Shown: positions 24,416 to 33,989, counted from the stretch's first letter. The stretch: 64,000 nucleotides of DNA from FEB-10 sp963710645 (GCA_963710645.1 CAVQBD010000009.1:1-64000), one strand, 5' to 3'. A program made the numbers and translations. The notes: generated by a model not told the origin, from the sequence alone.

Positions 24416-27400
24416 CTACGGTCCTTCGACGGCGCTCGACCACATGGTGCAGTCGCCCATCTCGAATCCATCGCCGAAGAGATCTCCGGGATTCCCGCCG
24501 CAGGGGAACGCCCCCTCGATGACGACATCGTCCACATTCCAACCTGCGAATTGCCACGACGAGTCCGACGAACCGATGGTCCAGCGGATCCTCACATCGG
24601 CCGAGCCCGCAGCCTGGGCCGTCAGATCGTAGCTCACAAGCTCCCACGACCCGCCGTCCATGGTCTCGCTGTTCTCCCAGACCGTGGCAAAGGACCCTCC
24701 ATCAACCGAAACCTGCAACCGCGCATGGTCGTAGCTCGGGGTCTCCACTCCCAACCAACGCCGGAAACTCAAAACCACCGACGTCGCCTGGGAAAGATCC
24801 ATCGACGGCGTCGTCAGCTTGAGCTGGTCCGTCGACAAATTGTTGTCGTAGTCGCCGCTCAGATTCACACCGTACACGTTGTCGCCCGTAAAGCCCGACG
24901 TCGGATCCGGGTTGCCGTAGTCTCCCCCGCCACCCGTCGGCTGACCAAAGGCCCAACCGTGGGCGTTGCCGCCGTTGTCGATCTCCCAGCCCGGGTCGCT
25001 GTCAAAGGCCTCCGCGAGAAAGATCTGCCAACCCATGGTCTCCACCCCGTAGTAGAGACCTCCATTGGTGTCCACCGTGATGTTGCCAAGCGCGTCCGCA
25101 GACTCCACACCTACGAAGTAGGTCGTGCACGGGTCCAACCCGGTCAACTCCATGGTGTGGGCCGTGCCCAACGCCGGGTCGGACACCACCGTCGTCGGCG
25201 GCACCGAGGTGCCGTATCGCACCACCGTGGTGCCCGGCTCCGAGGTGGCGAACGCAACCGTCACCGACCCCTCCGTCGCCACCAGACCAACACCGGAAAT
25301 CTGTGGCCCCGCACAGTCTATGAAGGCCTGATCGGTCTTGTTTCCGGGCGAACCGCCACCGGTATTCTCGTCGTAATAGGTCACTGTGATCACATCACCG
25401 TCGGCCACGGTCAGATCGGTGCCCAACACCGCGATCCCGGTGTAACGAACGATCGAACCCGGAATCTCGGCCAACGCCACCGAGGTGGAACCGCCAGAAG
25501 GAAGGGCTGCAAGGGTAACGGCTATGGTCCCCTGGCCGCCCAGGTCGTCGTCGAATACGTCGATGATCACAGAGGAGTCGCAGCGGTAGAGCGAGCCGCC
25601 GAGCACCACGACGCCGTCCGAACCAGCCGCCACGGTCACCATGGCGTCGGTGGGCAGATGGTTGTGGGCCGTGACCCTCACCACCATGTCCGAGCCGGCC
25701 ACCGGCGCATCGATGTGAAAGGACGCCGTCCCGGTGTCGTCGGTCATGCCGGCGCCCAACAGCACTCCGTCCTGGCTCACGCCCACCATGGCCAGCGGCA
25801 CGGGCCCGATGGCGGCATCGGTGACCGTCACCTCGAAGTCGTCGCTGGCCGCCGGCGGCACAACCGGTGGTGCGTCGATATCTACGGCGACTGGTTGACG
25901 GGTGAACGGGTCGAGCGTCGGATCGCCATTGAGGTTGTAGCAGTGCCAGTAGTAATCCTCCATTCCGCCCCATAGGGTGACCTCGGTGAGACCCGAGTAG
26001 CAGGCGGCGATATTCGAGTACTGACGATCGATGGTGATCTGGTTGCCCGCCAGGTCCTCGTCGAACATGGAGTCGAAGAACCCGCGTTCGAGCCAATCGT
26101 CCTCGTCCCAGTAGGTGGAGGCTGAACCGCCCCAGTAGGCGACAAAACCCTTGTTCGGATGGATCACAGCCGATTCGCCAAAGACATCGTCGTAGTTATT
26201 CCACTCGTTGGATGAACATGAATGCCCATGTCCAATTGGATACGCGCCCTGGTTGGCCATGGTCGGGATGTCACCCGAGTCGAGCGCCGGACGTCCAGAC
26301 CAGCCGCCGGGACCCGAGTGGGCCGAGTACACCGCCCACGCGCGACCGGTGTTGAGGTCCGCGATCAGGTCGTTGGTGTCGAACTGACCGGACTCGCCGT
26401 TCCAGTACTCGGTTTCAGCGCTGTTGGGTGGTGGATCGAAGAGCTCCGCCATGACGTCCTGGTGGGTGGTCATACCATGGCTCGCGTAGTCGTCCCCGCC
26501 AATGAACAACGCGCGGTTGAGCCAGCCGGAGTTACCATCGGTCGGCTGCTCGTAGTGCAGAATCTTGTCTCGCATATTGATCAACTCGGTGGAGTCATCC
26601 ACCGGCCAACGGGCGATCATCATGTCCGGATAAAGGTCGCTGTCCATTTGGACGAAGGGCAGATCGGTGCCGCCCGCCCCTCCACCGGAAACCGAATAGG
26701 TTGGCAGTGGACCGGGCGAGTCGCCGATCATCAAGATATAGACAGGTGGATTGTCGCCGTTGTACAGCCCCGAGATGTAACCCTTGATGGCTGTCGTGTT
26801 GGTCCCGGCGACATCGGTGGTCGTCACCGTGACGTTGAATCCGCAACTCGTCTTCCAGTCGACGAAAGGCTGAAGATCGTCGACAAACTGGGGCGGCGTG
26901 ATGATCAGGAACTCCACCGGAGCATCGTCCGGGTAGGACCAATTGGCAGCCTCCAGGTTCAGGTTCATATTGAGGGTCGCAGAGCCCAGAAAAGCGTCGA
27001 AGTGCCGACTCGCAAGCCGCTCCTTGGCGGCCACCGTGGCGGCCACATCTCCGCCTTCGAAGCGCACGGTGACTCGCGCCCGCTGCACGATCTCCAACTG
27101 CGCCCGGTCGGCGTCGTAGGACACCGGTGACAGGGTCAGCACCATGATCTGGTGGTCCCGGAAGGTGTAGGGGCCACGCACCGCCCCGGCGGGCTGCTCG
27201 ACCCGTCCGTTGTAGCTCTCCTCTTTGTAGGAGAAGCGCCACCGCCTGGCCTCCTCGCAGTCGCACTTGGGCTGCGGCATCTGGACTGGATACACCCTGG
27301 ACGGCATGCCCTCTCTTGCAAGATCGATCATCGTCTTGTCCAGCGGCTGCACCTCGACCTGTACGGTGGCGCCGAAGGGCACCTCGACGAATCGTCTCAG

Positions 27401-27664
27401 AGCCGGCAATTGGGGCTCACCAACACTGCCCACGCGGCCGAGACCCGGCACTGACAGGCGAACGAAATCGCCCTCTTCGGTGGCCACGGACTCCAGCGCA
27501 ATTCCGGACAGTTCGACGTCGAATTCCAGCACCGTGGCGCTGGATTCGGCCACCTCCAGCCGAGCTTCTTCGAGGCCCGCAGAGAATTCGAACCACTGAG
27601 GTTCCGCCGCACCCACCCACATCGAAACCATCACGGCCATCACGACCACCGCTATACGACCCAT
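24416..27664 (-). CDS. Gingipain-like cysteine protease (peptidase family C25), secreted
   Basis: A 1082-aa exported protease. Signal peptide: MGRIAVVVMAVMVSMWVGAA. A propeptide-like beta region is followed by the C25 fold from about residue 240 (FLIITPPQFVDDLQPFVDWK, LMIGDSPGPLPTY, YPDMMIARWPVDD). The probable catalytic His lies in YSAHSGPGGW (about residue 448) and the Cys in GHSCSSNEW (about 482). Ig-like or fibronectin-like domains and a jelly-roll domain (WQFAGWNVDDVVIEGAFP) follow. The C-terminus GDLFGDGFEMGDCTMWSS resembles the DGFESGD...W motif seen at the ends of many secreted proteins. The ATG at 27664 was chosen for GGAGG 6 nt upstream. Confidence 0.87.
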   Translation of the reverse strand: MGRIAVVVMAVMVSMWVGAAEPQWFEFSAGLEEARLEVAESSATVLEFDVELSGIALESVATEEGDFVRLSVPGLGRVGSVGEPQLPALRRFVEVPFGATVQVEVQPLDKTMIDLAREGMPSRVYPVQMPQPKCDCEEARRWRFSYKEESYNGRVEQPAGAVRGPYTFRDHQIMVLTLSPVSYDADRAQLEIVQRARVTVRFEGGDVAATVAAKERLASRHFDAFLGSATLNMNLNLEAANWSYPDDAPVEFLIITPPQFVDDLQPFVDWKTSCGFNVTVTTTDVAGTNTTAIKGYISGLYNGDNPPVYILMIGDSPGPLPTYSVSGGGAGGTDLPFVQMDSDLYPDMMIARWPVDDSTELINMRDKILHYEQPTDGNSGWLNRALFIGGDDYASHGMTTHQDVMAELFDPPPNSAETEYWNGESGQFDTNDLIADLNTGRAWAVYSAHSGPGGWSGRPALDSGDIPTMANQGAYPIGHGHSCSSNEWNNYDDVFGESAVIHPNKGFVAYWGGSASTYWDEDDWLERGFFDSMFDEDLAGNQITIDRQYSNIAACYSGLTEVTLWGGMEDYYWHCYNLNGDPTLDPFTRQPVAVDIDAPPVVPPAASDDFEVTVTDAAIGPVPLAMVGVSQDGVLLGAGMTDDTGTASFHIDAPVAGSDMVVRVTAHNHLPTDAMVTVAAGSDGVVVLGGSLYRCDSSVIIDVFDDDLGGQGTIAVTLAALPSGGSTSVALAEIPGSIVRYTGIAVLGTDLTVADGDVITVTYYDENTGGGSPGNKTDQAFIDCAGPQISGVGLVATEGSVTVAFATSEPGTTVVRYGTSVPPTTVVSDPALGTAHTMELTGLDPCTTYFVGVESADALGNITVDTNGGLYYGVETMGWQIFLAEAFDSDPGWEIDNGGNAHGWAFGQPTGGGGDYGNPDPTSGFTGDNVYGVNLSGDYDNNLSTDQLKLTTPSMDLSQATSVVLSFRRWLGVETPSYDHARLQVSVDGGSFATVWENSETMDGGSWELVSYDLTAQAAGSADVRIRWTIGSSDSSWQFAGWNVDDVVIEGAFPCGGNPGDLFGDGFEMGDCTMWSSAVEGP

Positions 27665-27803
27665 CACATGCCTCCAGAATAAACAAAACACGGGCGCCGG
27701 AGCCCCGTCTCATATCATCATGATGAGCCATATAACTAATGTCAAATTTAGTTTTAGAATTGAATCCTGGTCGCAATTTTTTGTGCCCGATATACTCTGC
27801 CCC

Positions 27804-30319
27804 ATGTCGCGCCGTCACGTCCCGCCGGGCCTCGGCCTCCTCGTTTTGTCGGCCTTCGCCTCCGGATTCGCGGCGCTCGCCCTCGAGTTGCTGTGGGGCC
27901 GCCAGCTGGCCCTGACCTTCGGTAGCTCCCAATACGCCGTGGCTGCGGTGCTCACCGCCTTCATGATCGGTCTCGGAACCGGCACCGCCATGGGAGGCCG
28001 CCTCGCAGACCGGCTGAGGAGCCCCGCCCTTGCGGTTGTGGGCATCGAACTGGCACTGGCGGTCATTGGGCCGCTGTGGTCTCTTGGCCTGCTCCATCTG
28101 CCCGCATTCGCGGCAGTCGTCCTTCCCTCCGCAATGGATGCGACCCGCTGGCCCTTCCTGCTCGGACGTCTCGCTGTCGGCGTTGCTCTCTTGCTCGTAC
28201 CCACATGTCTGATGGGCGCGGGATTTCCACTATTGGCGCGGGCAGCGGCCCGATCGGTGCCCGAACTCCACCGCGGCATCGGCGCCCTGATAGCCGCGGC
28301 CACCCTTGGAGGCGTCGCCGGGGCAGTCGCCACCGGTCTCCTGCTGTTGCCGGGCGGCGGGATTCCCAGCGCCGCATTCGCCGCGGCTGCGGCCAACATC
28401 GTCGCGGGGACGGCGGCGGCCCTTTCCTTGCGCCGAATCGCAAGGACCCGCGCTCGCTCGGACGGAGCATCCGCGGATCGGCGGGATCCCCAATTCCGAC
28501 GCAGTCCCCCTGCTCGTTGCCGCCGCCATCTCCGGTTTCGTCGTGCTTTCAGCCGAGACCATCTGGCACCGTGCCCTGCTGATGGTCATCGCGAACTCCA
28601 CAGCTACACTGACCCTGCTGCTGGCCATCACCCTCGCTGGTTTGGGCCTCGGTGCTGCGCTCGCCACACCACTGCTCGCCCGGCCTGATCCCCTGGGTCG
28701 CTGGGCGACTCTGCAGTCCACCGCCGCCATGTTATTGGTTGGTCAGGCCCTGCTGCTGCCCCGAATCGCCGACCTGGCCCGTCTGTTCCGTCCGGACGCC
28801 GGATGGGCACGTGTGCTCGCGCCGCCTTTGGTGGTGGGCGGCAGCCTCATCCTGCCCGTGGCCATCGTTCTCGGTGCCGCCTGGCCCCTGCTGCTGGCAG
28901 CGGCCACGCCGAGAATCGAAGACGGCGGCCGACGACTTGGCACCATGGGCATCGTCAACTCCCTCAGCGCCGGACTCGGTGCCGCCGCAACCGGATTTTT
29001 GCTTCTGCCGGCGCTTGGATTTGGAAAATCGCTGTTGTTGGTCGCCGGCTGCCACGCCGGGCTCGCCGCCGCAGCCTCGGGCCGGGACCGGGAGTGGCTC
29101 CGGCAAGGCGGCACCGCCGCGGCAGTCCTGCTGATGGCAACAGCCTTCTTCGGACCTCGATTCGCCGCAGTTCCTCTGCCTTCCATCACCGCCAATCCCA
29201 AGACCGAGATCCTGGACTATCGTGAGTCCCCCGCGGGAACGGTGGTGGTCACCCAGGACGGTGATACCGGTGGCCGCTCGATGTTCGTGGACAACAACGC
29301 GGTGATCGGCTCGTCCTACGACGCCCTCAAGATCGTACGCATGCTCGGACTGGTGCCCGGGCTGCTCCACCCCGATCCTGAAAATGTACTCGTCATCGGC
29401 TATGGCGCTGGAGTCACCACCGCCACCATCGCCGCAGTCCCCGGAGTCGAGACCGTGACGGTGGCAGAGATCGTGCCGGAAGTGGTCCAGGCGGTCCGGC
29501 TCTTTGAGGAACTCAACCACCGGATCGATGCCGACCCCAGGGTCCACATCATCGCCAATGACGGCCGCAATCTCCTCCTCCTGGGGCGGGCCCCGCTACG
29601 ACGTGATTACCTGCGATCCCGTCCACCCTCTTTATGGGGTCGGCTCCGCTTTATTCACTTGACTACTTCGAACTCTGCCGCGATCGGCTTGCCGAGGGCG
29701 GGATCGTCTGCCAGTACCTCCCCCTCCATCGGATGCCCACCCGCGAGTTCCGGCGGGCCATCGCCACCTTTGGCCAGGCCTTCGAAGAGACCTGGGTACT
29801 CTTCGGCCTGGGACACGCCATGCTGGTGGGCTCAAACACCGCGCTCGACCTGGATTGGCACCACTGGGGACGGGCACTCGGTGCGTTCCAGCACCCTGAC
29901 GATCTTCGGGCTCGTCGCTGGCGACGCCGGCCCAGATCGCGGCCCTTCTCCAGCTCGACCCGGCGGCCAGCCGGTCCGTCGCCAAGGGACCGCCGTCCAC
30001 CGACCTCCATCCGCACCTCGAGTTTCTCGCGCCTGAGGCCTACCGGCGCGGGCTGTGGACAGCCAACGCCAGACTCCTGGTTGAAGCCTACGACTCTCCC
30101 CTCTCCTCGATCCGCGGTCTGCCGCCGGATCTCGAGGACCCGCTGCGTCGCTTGGTGGCCGGCAAGCGGCTGCTGTTGTTCTCGTTACTCGAGCGCGCCG
30201 ACGGCAACCGGGACGGCGCGCTGCGGTGGCTCCGTCAGGCGCTCGCCGTCGCCGGCGACGACCCGGAAATCCAACTCTACGCCCGGCAGGTCCAAGCCGA
30301 ATTGGAAGGACGCAGGTAG
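27804..30319 (+). pseudogene. Fused MFS-like/spermidine-synthase-like membrane protein, four frameshifts
   Basis: The reading passes through all three frames. It starts MSRRHVPPGLGLLVLSAFAS with many membrane segments; shifts near 28441-28490 into LLVAAAISGFVVLSAETIW and further membrane segments, then the methyltransferase-like VLVIGYGAGVTTATIAAVPG and NDGRNLLLLG; shifts again at CCCC near 29591-29594 (YDVITCDPVHPLY), at GGGG near 29636-29639 (GSAPLYSLDYFELC), and near 29905-29920 (AQIAALLQLDPAA), ending at TAG 30317-30319. An intact version would be about 840 aa. Three shifts behave as single-base insertions in short homopolymers and the last as a deletion. This may be real decay or local sequence error. 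TATACT ends 7 nt before the ATG. Confidence 0.8.
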
Positions 30320-30361
30320 TCGACATGAGGTCGAGGTTCAGAGGCGGCATTCGAGGTCGCG

Positions 30362-30415
30362 AATTCTGACTTCTCAATTCTGAATTTTGAATTCCCCACT
30401 CACCCGGAGTGAGGG
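30362..30415. repeat. AATTCTG heptamer tract and C-rich hairpin
   Basis: Units AATTCTG, ACTTCTC, AATTCTG, AATTTTG, AATTCCC (30362-30396) are in phase, followed by the imperfect hairpin CCCCACTCACCCGGAGTGAGGGG. Forty-odd bases separate it from the pseudogene's end. Confidence 0.75.
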
Positions 30416-30531
30416 GCGCGATAGGCGGGCGTGCCGTCTTTGACGCATTGCGATCGCGCGGGCCGGTGCCAGGCACCGTCGAAATCGAATCGTAGTACGA
30501 GGTCGACACATCTGCGGCGGTGCCTGGCACC
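30416..30531 (+). repeat. Composite repeat copy 3 (hairpin truncated): 20-nt motif and GGTGCC-bounded module
   Basis: GCGCGATAGGCGGGCGTGCC (30416-30435) is followed by a left hairpin arm (TTTGACGCATTGCGATC) without its partner, then a 67-nt module between GGTGCCAGGCACC (30465-30477) and GGTGCCTGGCACC (30519-30531), inverted relative to copies 1 and 2. It lies in the gap before the antiporter's stop. Confidence 0.8.
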
Positions 30532-30554
30532 GACATGATGCAGCCCGGAGGCAA

Positions 30555-32192
30555 TCACTCCTCCACCGGCTGGCCGACGAACCGCACCCACAACGCGATG
30601 GCGACCAGGCCCGCCAGCAGTGCAAATCCCGGGGCGATCCCAAGCCCAACGGACGGCAAATATCCGATGACCACCGCAAGGACGGCACCAAAAAGGGCGT
30701 AGGGCAGCTGGGTTCGCACGTGGTCCACGTGGTCGCAGCTCGAGGCCATGGACGACATGATGGTGGTGTCAGAGATCGGTGAGCAGTGGTCTCCAAAGAC
30801 CGAACCGCCCAGGATCGCGGCCACAGTGGCTGCGATCATCGCCTGGGTTCCCTCCGGATTGAGAACCATCACCGGCACTGCCAGGGGAGTCAGGATCGCC
30901 ATGGTGCCCCAAGACGTTCCGGTGGCGAAGGACACACCGGCCGCCACCAGAAAAACCGCCGCCGGCAGCAGGACCGCAGGCACCGCCGGTCCCACCACTG
31001 CGACCAAGAAGTCGGCCGTCCCGAGATCGACGCAGACTCCGCCGAGGGACCAGGCGAGGACCAGCACCACCACCGCTGCCAGCATGCTCTTGAACCCAGC
31101 AACCACGGCGAGCAGAGCTTCCCGCAGGCCGAGGACGTCCTGGATCACGGCGAGGACAACCGCCGCGGTGACCCCCACTAAACTCGCCCACAGCAGCACG
31201 GTGAACGGATCCGACGCGTCCACAACCTCGCGCAACGAGGCACCAGCGATTCCCTGTCCTTTCAGCGCCATCGCACCCGAAACGTAAAGACCCACGATGG
31301 TCACTATCACCACCAGCACGACGGGAACCGCCGCGTTCCACCACCGGCAGGGCGTCTCCTCATCCGGGATCAGTCCAGTGCTTTCGTAGTCGGCCAGAGG
31401 CTGGGCCGTACTCGACAGCAACTGGCCTTCGAGCGCACGACGTTCGGCCTTGAGCATGGGACCCCAGTCACGCCGGGAGACGGCCACAGCAAAGGTGAGC
31501 GTGAGGGCGAACAGGGGGTAGAACGCGTAGGGAATCGATTGGATGAAGACCGTGATCGGATTGAGGTCCGAGCCGACGCTCTCGAGGGCATCGCCCACCA
31601 AGGACACCTGGTAGCCGATCCAGCTCGAGAAGATCGCCACACAGGCCACAGGCGCCGCGGTTGAATCCACCAAATAGGCCAATTTCTCGCGGCTGATCCG
31701 GTGCCGGTCGGTGACCGGCCGCATGGCATTGCCCACGATGAGGGTGTTGGAGTAGTCGTCGAAGAAAATCAGGATCCCCATCAACCAGGTCGCCACCTGA
31801 GCCCGCCGCCGGTTGGTCACCAGCCCCTCCAGCGCCTGGACCACGCCGTAGGTTCCGCCCGAGCGGCTCATGACCCCCACCATGCCGCCCAGCAACATGG
31901 AGAACAGGATAATGCTCACGTGATCGGCGTCGGTGAGCGCACCCCTGATGCTGGTGTCAACCAGCCGCAAATAGCCGGCCGCCACGTTTCCGTCGGCCAA
32001 CATGGTGGTTCCCAACCACACCCCTGCGATCAGCGAGGCGATGACCTCGCGCACCACCAGGGCCAGGGAGATGGCCACCAGGGGGGGCAACAGGCTCCAC
32101 GCCGTACCCTTCACCGCTTCCGTATCGGGCAGGAGCAGCGTCACCGCCGCCAGAACCGCCGTTACCACCGCCACCTTTACGCCCATGCGCAT
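30555..32192 (-). CDS. Na+/H+ antiporter, NhaC family
   Basis: A 545-aa inner-membrane protein with about 12 hydrophobic segments. It shows GTTMLADGNVAAG, SRSGGTYGVVQAL, a FFDDYSNTLIVGNAMRPVTD motif characteristic of NhaC-type antiporters, FATGTSWGTMAILTPLAVPV and GSVFGDHCSPISDTTIMSS. It probably exchanges sodium (or a small solute) for protons; the substrate is not certain, since the family also includes amino-acid and lactate exchangers. Two in-frame ATGs (32192, 32186) lack a Shine-Dalgarno; TAATCT just upstream may be a -10 of a leaderless message. A perfect 10-bp inverted repeat lies 42 bp upstream. Confidence 0.88.
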   Translation of the reverse strand: MRMGVKVAVVTAVLAAVTLLLPDTEAVKGTAWSLLPPLVAISLALVVREVIASLIAGVWLGTTMLADGNVAAGYLRLVDTSIRGALTDADHVSIILFSMLLGGMVGVMSRSGGTYGVVQALEGLVTNRRRAQVATWLMGILIFFDDYSNTLIVGNAMRPVTDRHRISREKLAYLVDSTAAPVACVAIFSSWIGYQVSLVGDALESVGSDLNPITVFIQSIPYAFYPLFALTLTFAVAVSRRDWGPMLKAERRALEGQLLSSTAQPLADYESTGLIPDEETPCRWWNAAVPVVLVVIVTIVGLYVSGAMALKGQGIAGASLREVVDASDPFTVLLWASLVGVTAAVVLAVIQDVLGLREALLAVVAGFKSMLAAVVVLVLAWSLGGVCVDLGTADFLVAVVGPAVPAVLLPAAVFLVAAGVSFATGTSWGTMAILTPLAVPVMVLNPEGTQAMIAATVAAILGGSVFGDHCSPISDTTIMSSMASSCDHVDHVRTQLPYALFGAVLAVVIGYLPSVGLGIAPGFALLAGLVAIALWVRFVGQPVEE

Positions 32193-32233
32193 TGCGGGAG
32201 ATTAGCATGGGCGCTATGGGCGTTTGCAGGGGA

Positions 32234-32263
32234 GAACTCAACCGCAGGTCAAGGGTTGAGTTC
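32234..32263. promoter_or_regulatory. Perfect inverted repeat upstream of the antiporter
   Basis: GAACTCAACC (32234-32243) and GGTTGAGTTC (32254-32263) are exact complements around a 10-nt loop, 42 bp upstream of the antiporter start. It could be an operator or an RNA hairpin; there is no T-run. Confidence 0.45.
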
Positions 32264-32274
32264 GTTGCCCGCAC

Positions 32275-32309
32275 AAAATTCGAAATGCGAAATGCGAAAT
32301 GCGAATCGC
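32275..32309. repeat. GAAATGC heptamer tract
   Basis: Five units in phase: AAAATTC, then GAAATGC three times, then GAATCGC. Confidence 0.8.
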
Positions 32310-32325
32310 CCAATCCGGAACTCCG

Positions 32326-32400
32326 TTGTGGAGCGGCCGTCTCGGCTGCAATTCTGGCCTGGATTGATCGTTCGCTTGCAGGCCGGGGCCCGCTCCCCAA
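32326..32400. repeat. S-type repeat, second copy
   Basis: TTGTGGAGCGGCCGTCTCGG with CTGCAA following (32326-32351) matches 102-126 and 48998-49023. A weak stem CTGGCCTG/CAGGCCGG follows. Part of the gene-free 32193-32679 stretch. Confidence 0.75.
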
Positions 32401-32430
32401 TGCTCCTCTCGTTCGGTTCGTTGTGCCGAC

Positions 32431-32545
32431 TCCACCGCGCCGATTCTCCAACCGCGCTTCCCGTGAGGATGCCAGGCACGCCGATTCGCCCGAACAGAAC
32501 GAGCCGTTGGGTCGCTCCCGGCGAATCGGGATGCCAGGCACCTCC
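32431..32545. repeat. Composite fragment: CGGGGAG-type segment and hairpin between two TGCCAGGCAC boxes
   Basis: Reverse complement of the segment also seen at 49199-49246 (GAAGCGCGGTTGGAGAATCG form). GATGCCAGGCAC at 32468-32479 and at 32530-32541 bracket a stem in which GCCGATTCGCC (32480-32490) pairs with GGCGAATCGGG (32520-32530). Confidence 0.7.
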
Positions 32546-32577
32546 GACGAACGCCCCCCGCCCCGGGCGGGCGGAGG

Positions 32578-32655
32578 TTCTCCTTGCTCCTTGCTCCTTA
32601 CTGCCTGGTGGGGTGGGCGGTTTTCGAATTTCGAATTTCGTATTTCGATTTTTGG
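32578..32655. repeat. Two heptamer tracts (TGCTCCT and TTTCGAA) around GGTGGGGTGGGCGG
   Basis: TTCTCCT, TGCTCCT, TGCTCCT, TACTGCC (32578-32605), then a G-rich clamp, then TTTCGAA, TTTCGAA, TTTCGTA, TTTCGAT (32622-32649). The second tract ends about 25 bp before the recO start. Confidence 0.8.
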
Positions 32656-32679
32656 CCACCCACCAGCTACCATGACCGC

Positions 32680-33315
32680 GTGAGCCTCATCGACGACGAC
32701 GCACTGGTACTGGACAACCTCCCCTACCGTGACCGGGACCTGATCCTGTCTCTCCTGACGCCGTCGGCAGGCGTGGTTCGGGGGGTCCTTCGGGGAGCGC
32801 GGGGCGGCAAGAGCCCCACCGCCGGCGCGACCCAAATCCTGTCACTGGTCCACATGGTCGCCTTCCACGGACGTCTTGCGGAGATGGCCACGGTTCGGCA
32901 GGTGGACCTCAAGACCTCATCCTATCCGCTATCGAGCGATCTCGAGCGGTCCGCCGCGGCGGCGGTGGTGTCGGAGCTATTGACCACCTTCTGCCCTCTC
33001 GGTGAGCCCGCCCCACGCCGATTCCGGCTGGGCGTAGCAGCCCTGGACGCTCTGCTGGCGGGAGTGGCACCGTCAGCCGTGATTGCCTATGTCCAGTTCT
33101 GGAGCCTCGCCCTCGGCGGGGTCCTGCCGCCGATCCGAGAATCGGGCCTGGATGAAAAAGATATCGATTTTCTGCTGGCCTGCCGAAACCGCAAGTTGGC
33201 GGAACTGGGGGGGGCGCCGCCCACTTCAACCATCCAGTGGCTCGATCAGACGCTGCGTGCTGCCGCGGAACGTCCATTGCGCGCTCTCGATTTCCTGCGC
33301 GCCAACCTGCCATGA
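32680..33315 (+). CDS. recO: DNA repair protein RecO
   Basis: About 211 aa, short for RecO (usually 230-260). The N-terminal OB-fold is recognisable: LVLDNLPYRDRDLILSLLTP, then VVRGVLRGARGGKS and the helical C-terminal region with FCPLGEPAPRRFRLGVAALDAL. The zinc-binding cysteines of many RecO proteins are missing, as in E. coli. The start is taken as GTG at 32680 (VSLIDDDALVLDN). An ATG at 32672 begins a three-codon frame whose TGA overlaps this GTG, an arrangement that may couple translation. RecO loads RecA with RecR in recombination. The next gene overlaps by ATGA. Confidence 0.78.
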   Translation: MSLIDDDALVLDNLPYRDRDLILSLLTPSAGVVRGVLRGARGGKSPTAGATQILSLVHMVAFHGRLAEMATVRQVDLKTSSYPLSSDLERSAAAAVVSELLTTFCPLGEPAPRRFRLGVAALDALLAGVAPSAVIAYVQFWSLALGGVLPPIRESGLDEKDIDFLLACRNRKLAELGGAPPTSTIQWLDQTLRAAAERPLRALDFLRANLP

Positions 33316-33989
33316 CCGCGCGGCTTGTCGTCGGAGAGGGACCAACCTGGGTCCGCTTGACTTTCACGGCTCCGGTGCTCGAGCTCGCGGTGCTTCAAGA
33401 GCTAGAGGAGTATCTGGACGAATTCGCCCGAGATCAGATTCCTAGGCCGCTCATCCTCGACTCGGCCCACCCGAGCATTTTTCTAGCCGGCGCCCACCTG
33501 GCCGAAATCGCCGTCCTCGATGCGCAATCGAGCGTGGGCTACGCGGCGTCGGGCCGAGCGGTGATGGCGCAACTCGACCAATTTCCACGCGCCACCATCG
33601 CAGCGGTGGAGGGTTCGTGCTCCGGCGGCGGATTCGACCTCGTGCTCTCCTGCGACCGTGTTGTCGCTGGACCCTCGGCCACCTTTGTGCATCCCGGCGT
33701 CCGACGAGGTCTGGTCACAGGCTGGGGAGGCACCGTTCGCCTCCCCGCCGCCGTCGGGCGAACGGCCGCGAGGCGAGTCTTTCTGCAAGCCGCCGAACTC
33801 GGCGCGGAGGAGGCCGAAGCCATGGGACTCGTCACCCTCTCGACGGGTGATGTGGGGGCCGACGCGGTTCGGCTCGCGGCGCGACTCGCGGAGCTCCACA
33901 CGTCGCGGCTCGCGGCCTGGAGGCACCTCCGCGACCTGCCCCGTGAACCTCGTTGCAACCCCGATCGCGTCACGGGCTATAATTGCTGA
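33312..33989 (+). CDS. Enoyl-CoA hydratase/isomerase family protein
   Basis: A 225-aa crotonase-fold protein, shorter than the usual 255-265. It retains the oxyanion-hole segments SIFLAGAHLAEIAVLD and IAAVEGSCSGGGFDLVLSCD, and the region FVHPGVRRGLVTGWGGTVRLP. The first catalytic Glu position of classical hydratases is not obvious, so the reaction (hydration, isomerisation or other) is open. It overlaps recO by ATGA. Its 3' end holds TATAAT (33978-33983), the probable -10 of the next gene. Confidence 0.85.
   Translation: MTARLVVGEGPTWVRLTFTAPVLELAVLQELEEYLDEFARDQIPRPLILDSAHPSIFLAGAHLAEIAVLDAQSSVGYAASGRAVMAQLDQFPRATIAAVEGSCSGGGFDLVLSCDRVVAGPSATFVHPGVRRGLVTGWGGTVRLPAAVGRTAARRVFLQAAELGAEEAEAMGLVTLSTGDVGADAVRLAARLAELHTSRLAAWRHLRDLPREPRCNPDRVTGYNC
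33953..33983 (+). promoter_or_regulatory. Probable promoter of the response-regulator gene
   Basis: TTGCAA (33953-33958) and TATAAT (33978-33983) with a 19-nt spacer, inside the end of the enoyl-CoA hydratase gene. Confidence 0.5.
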
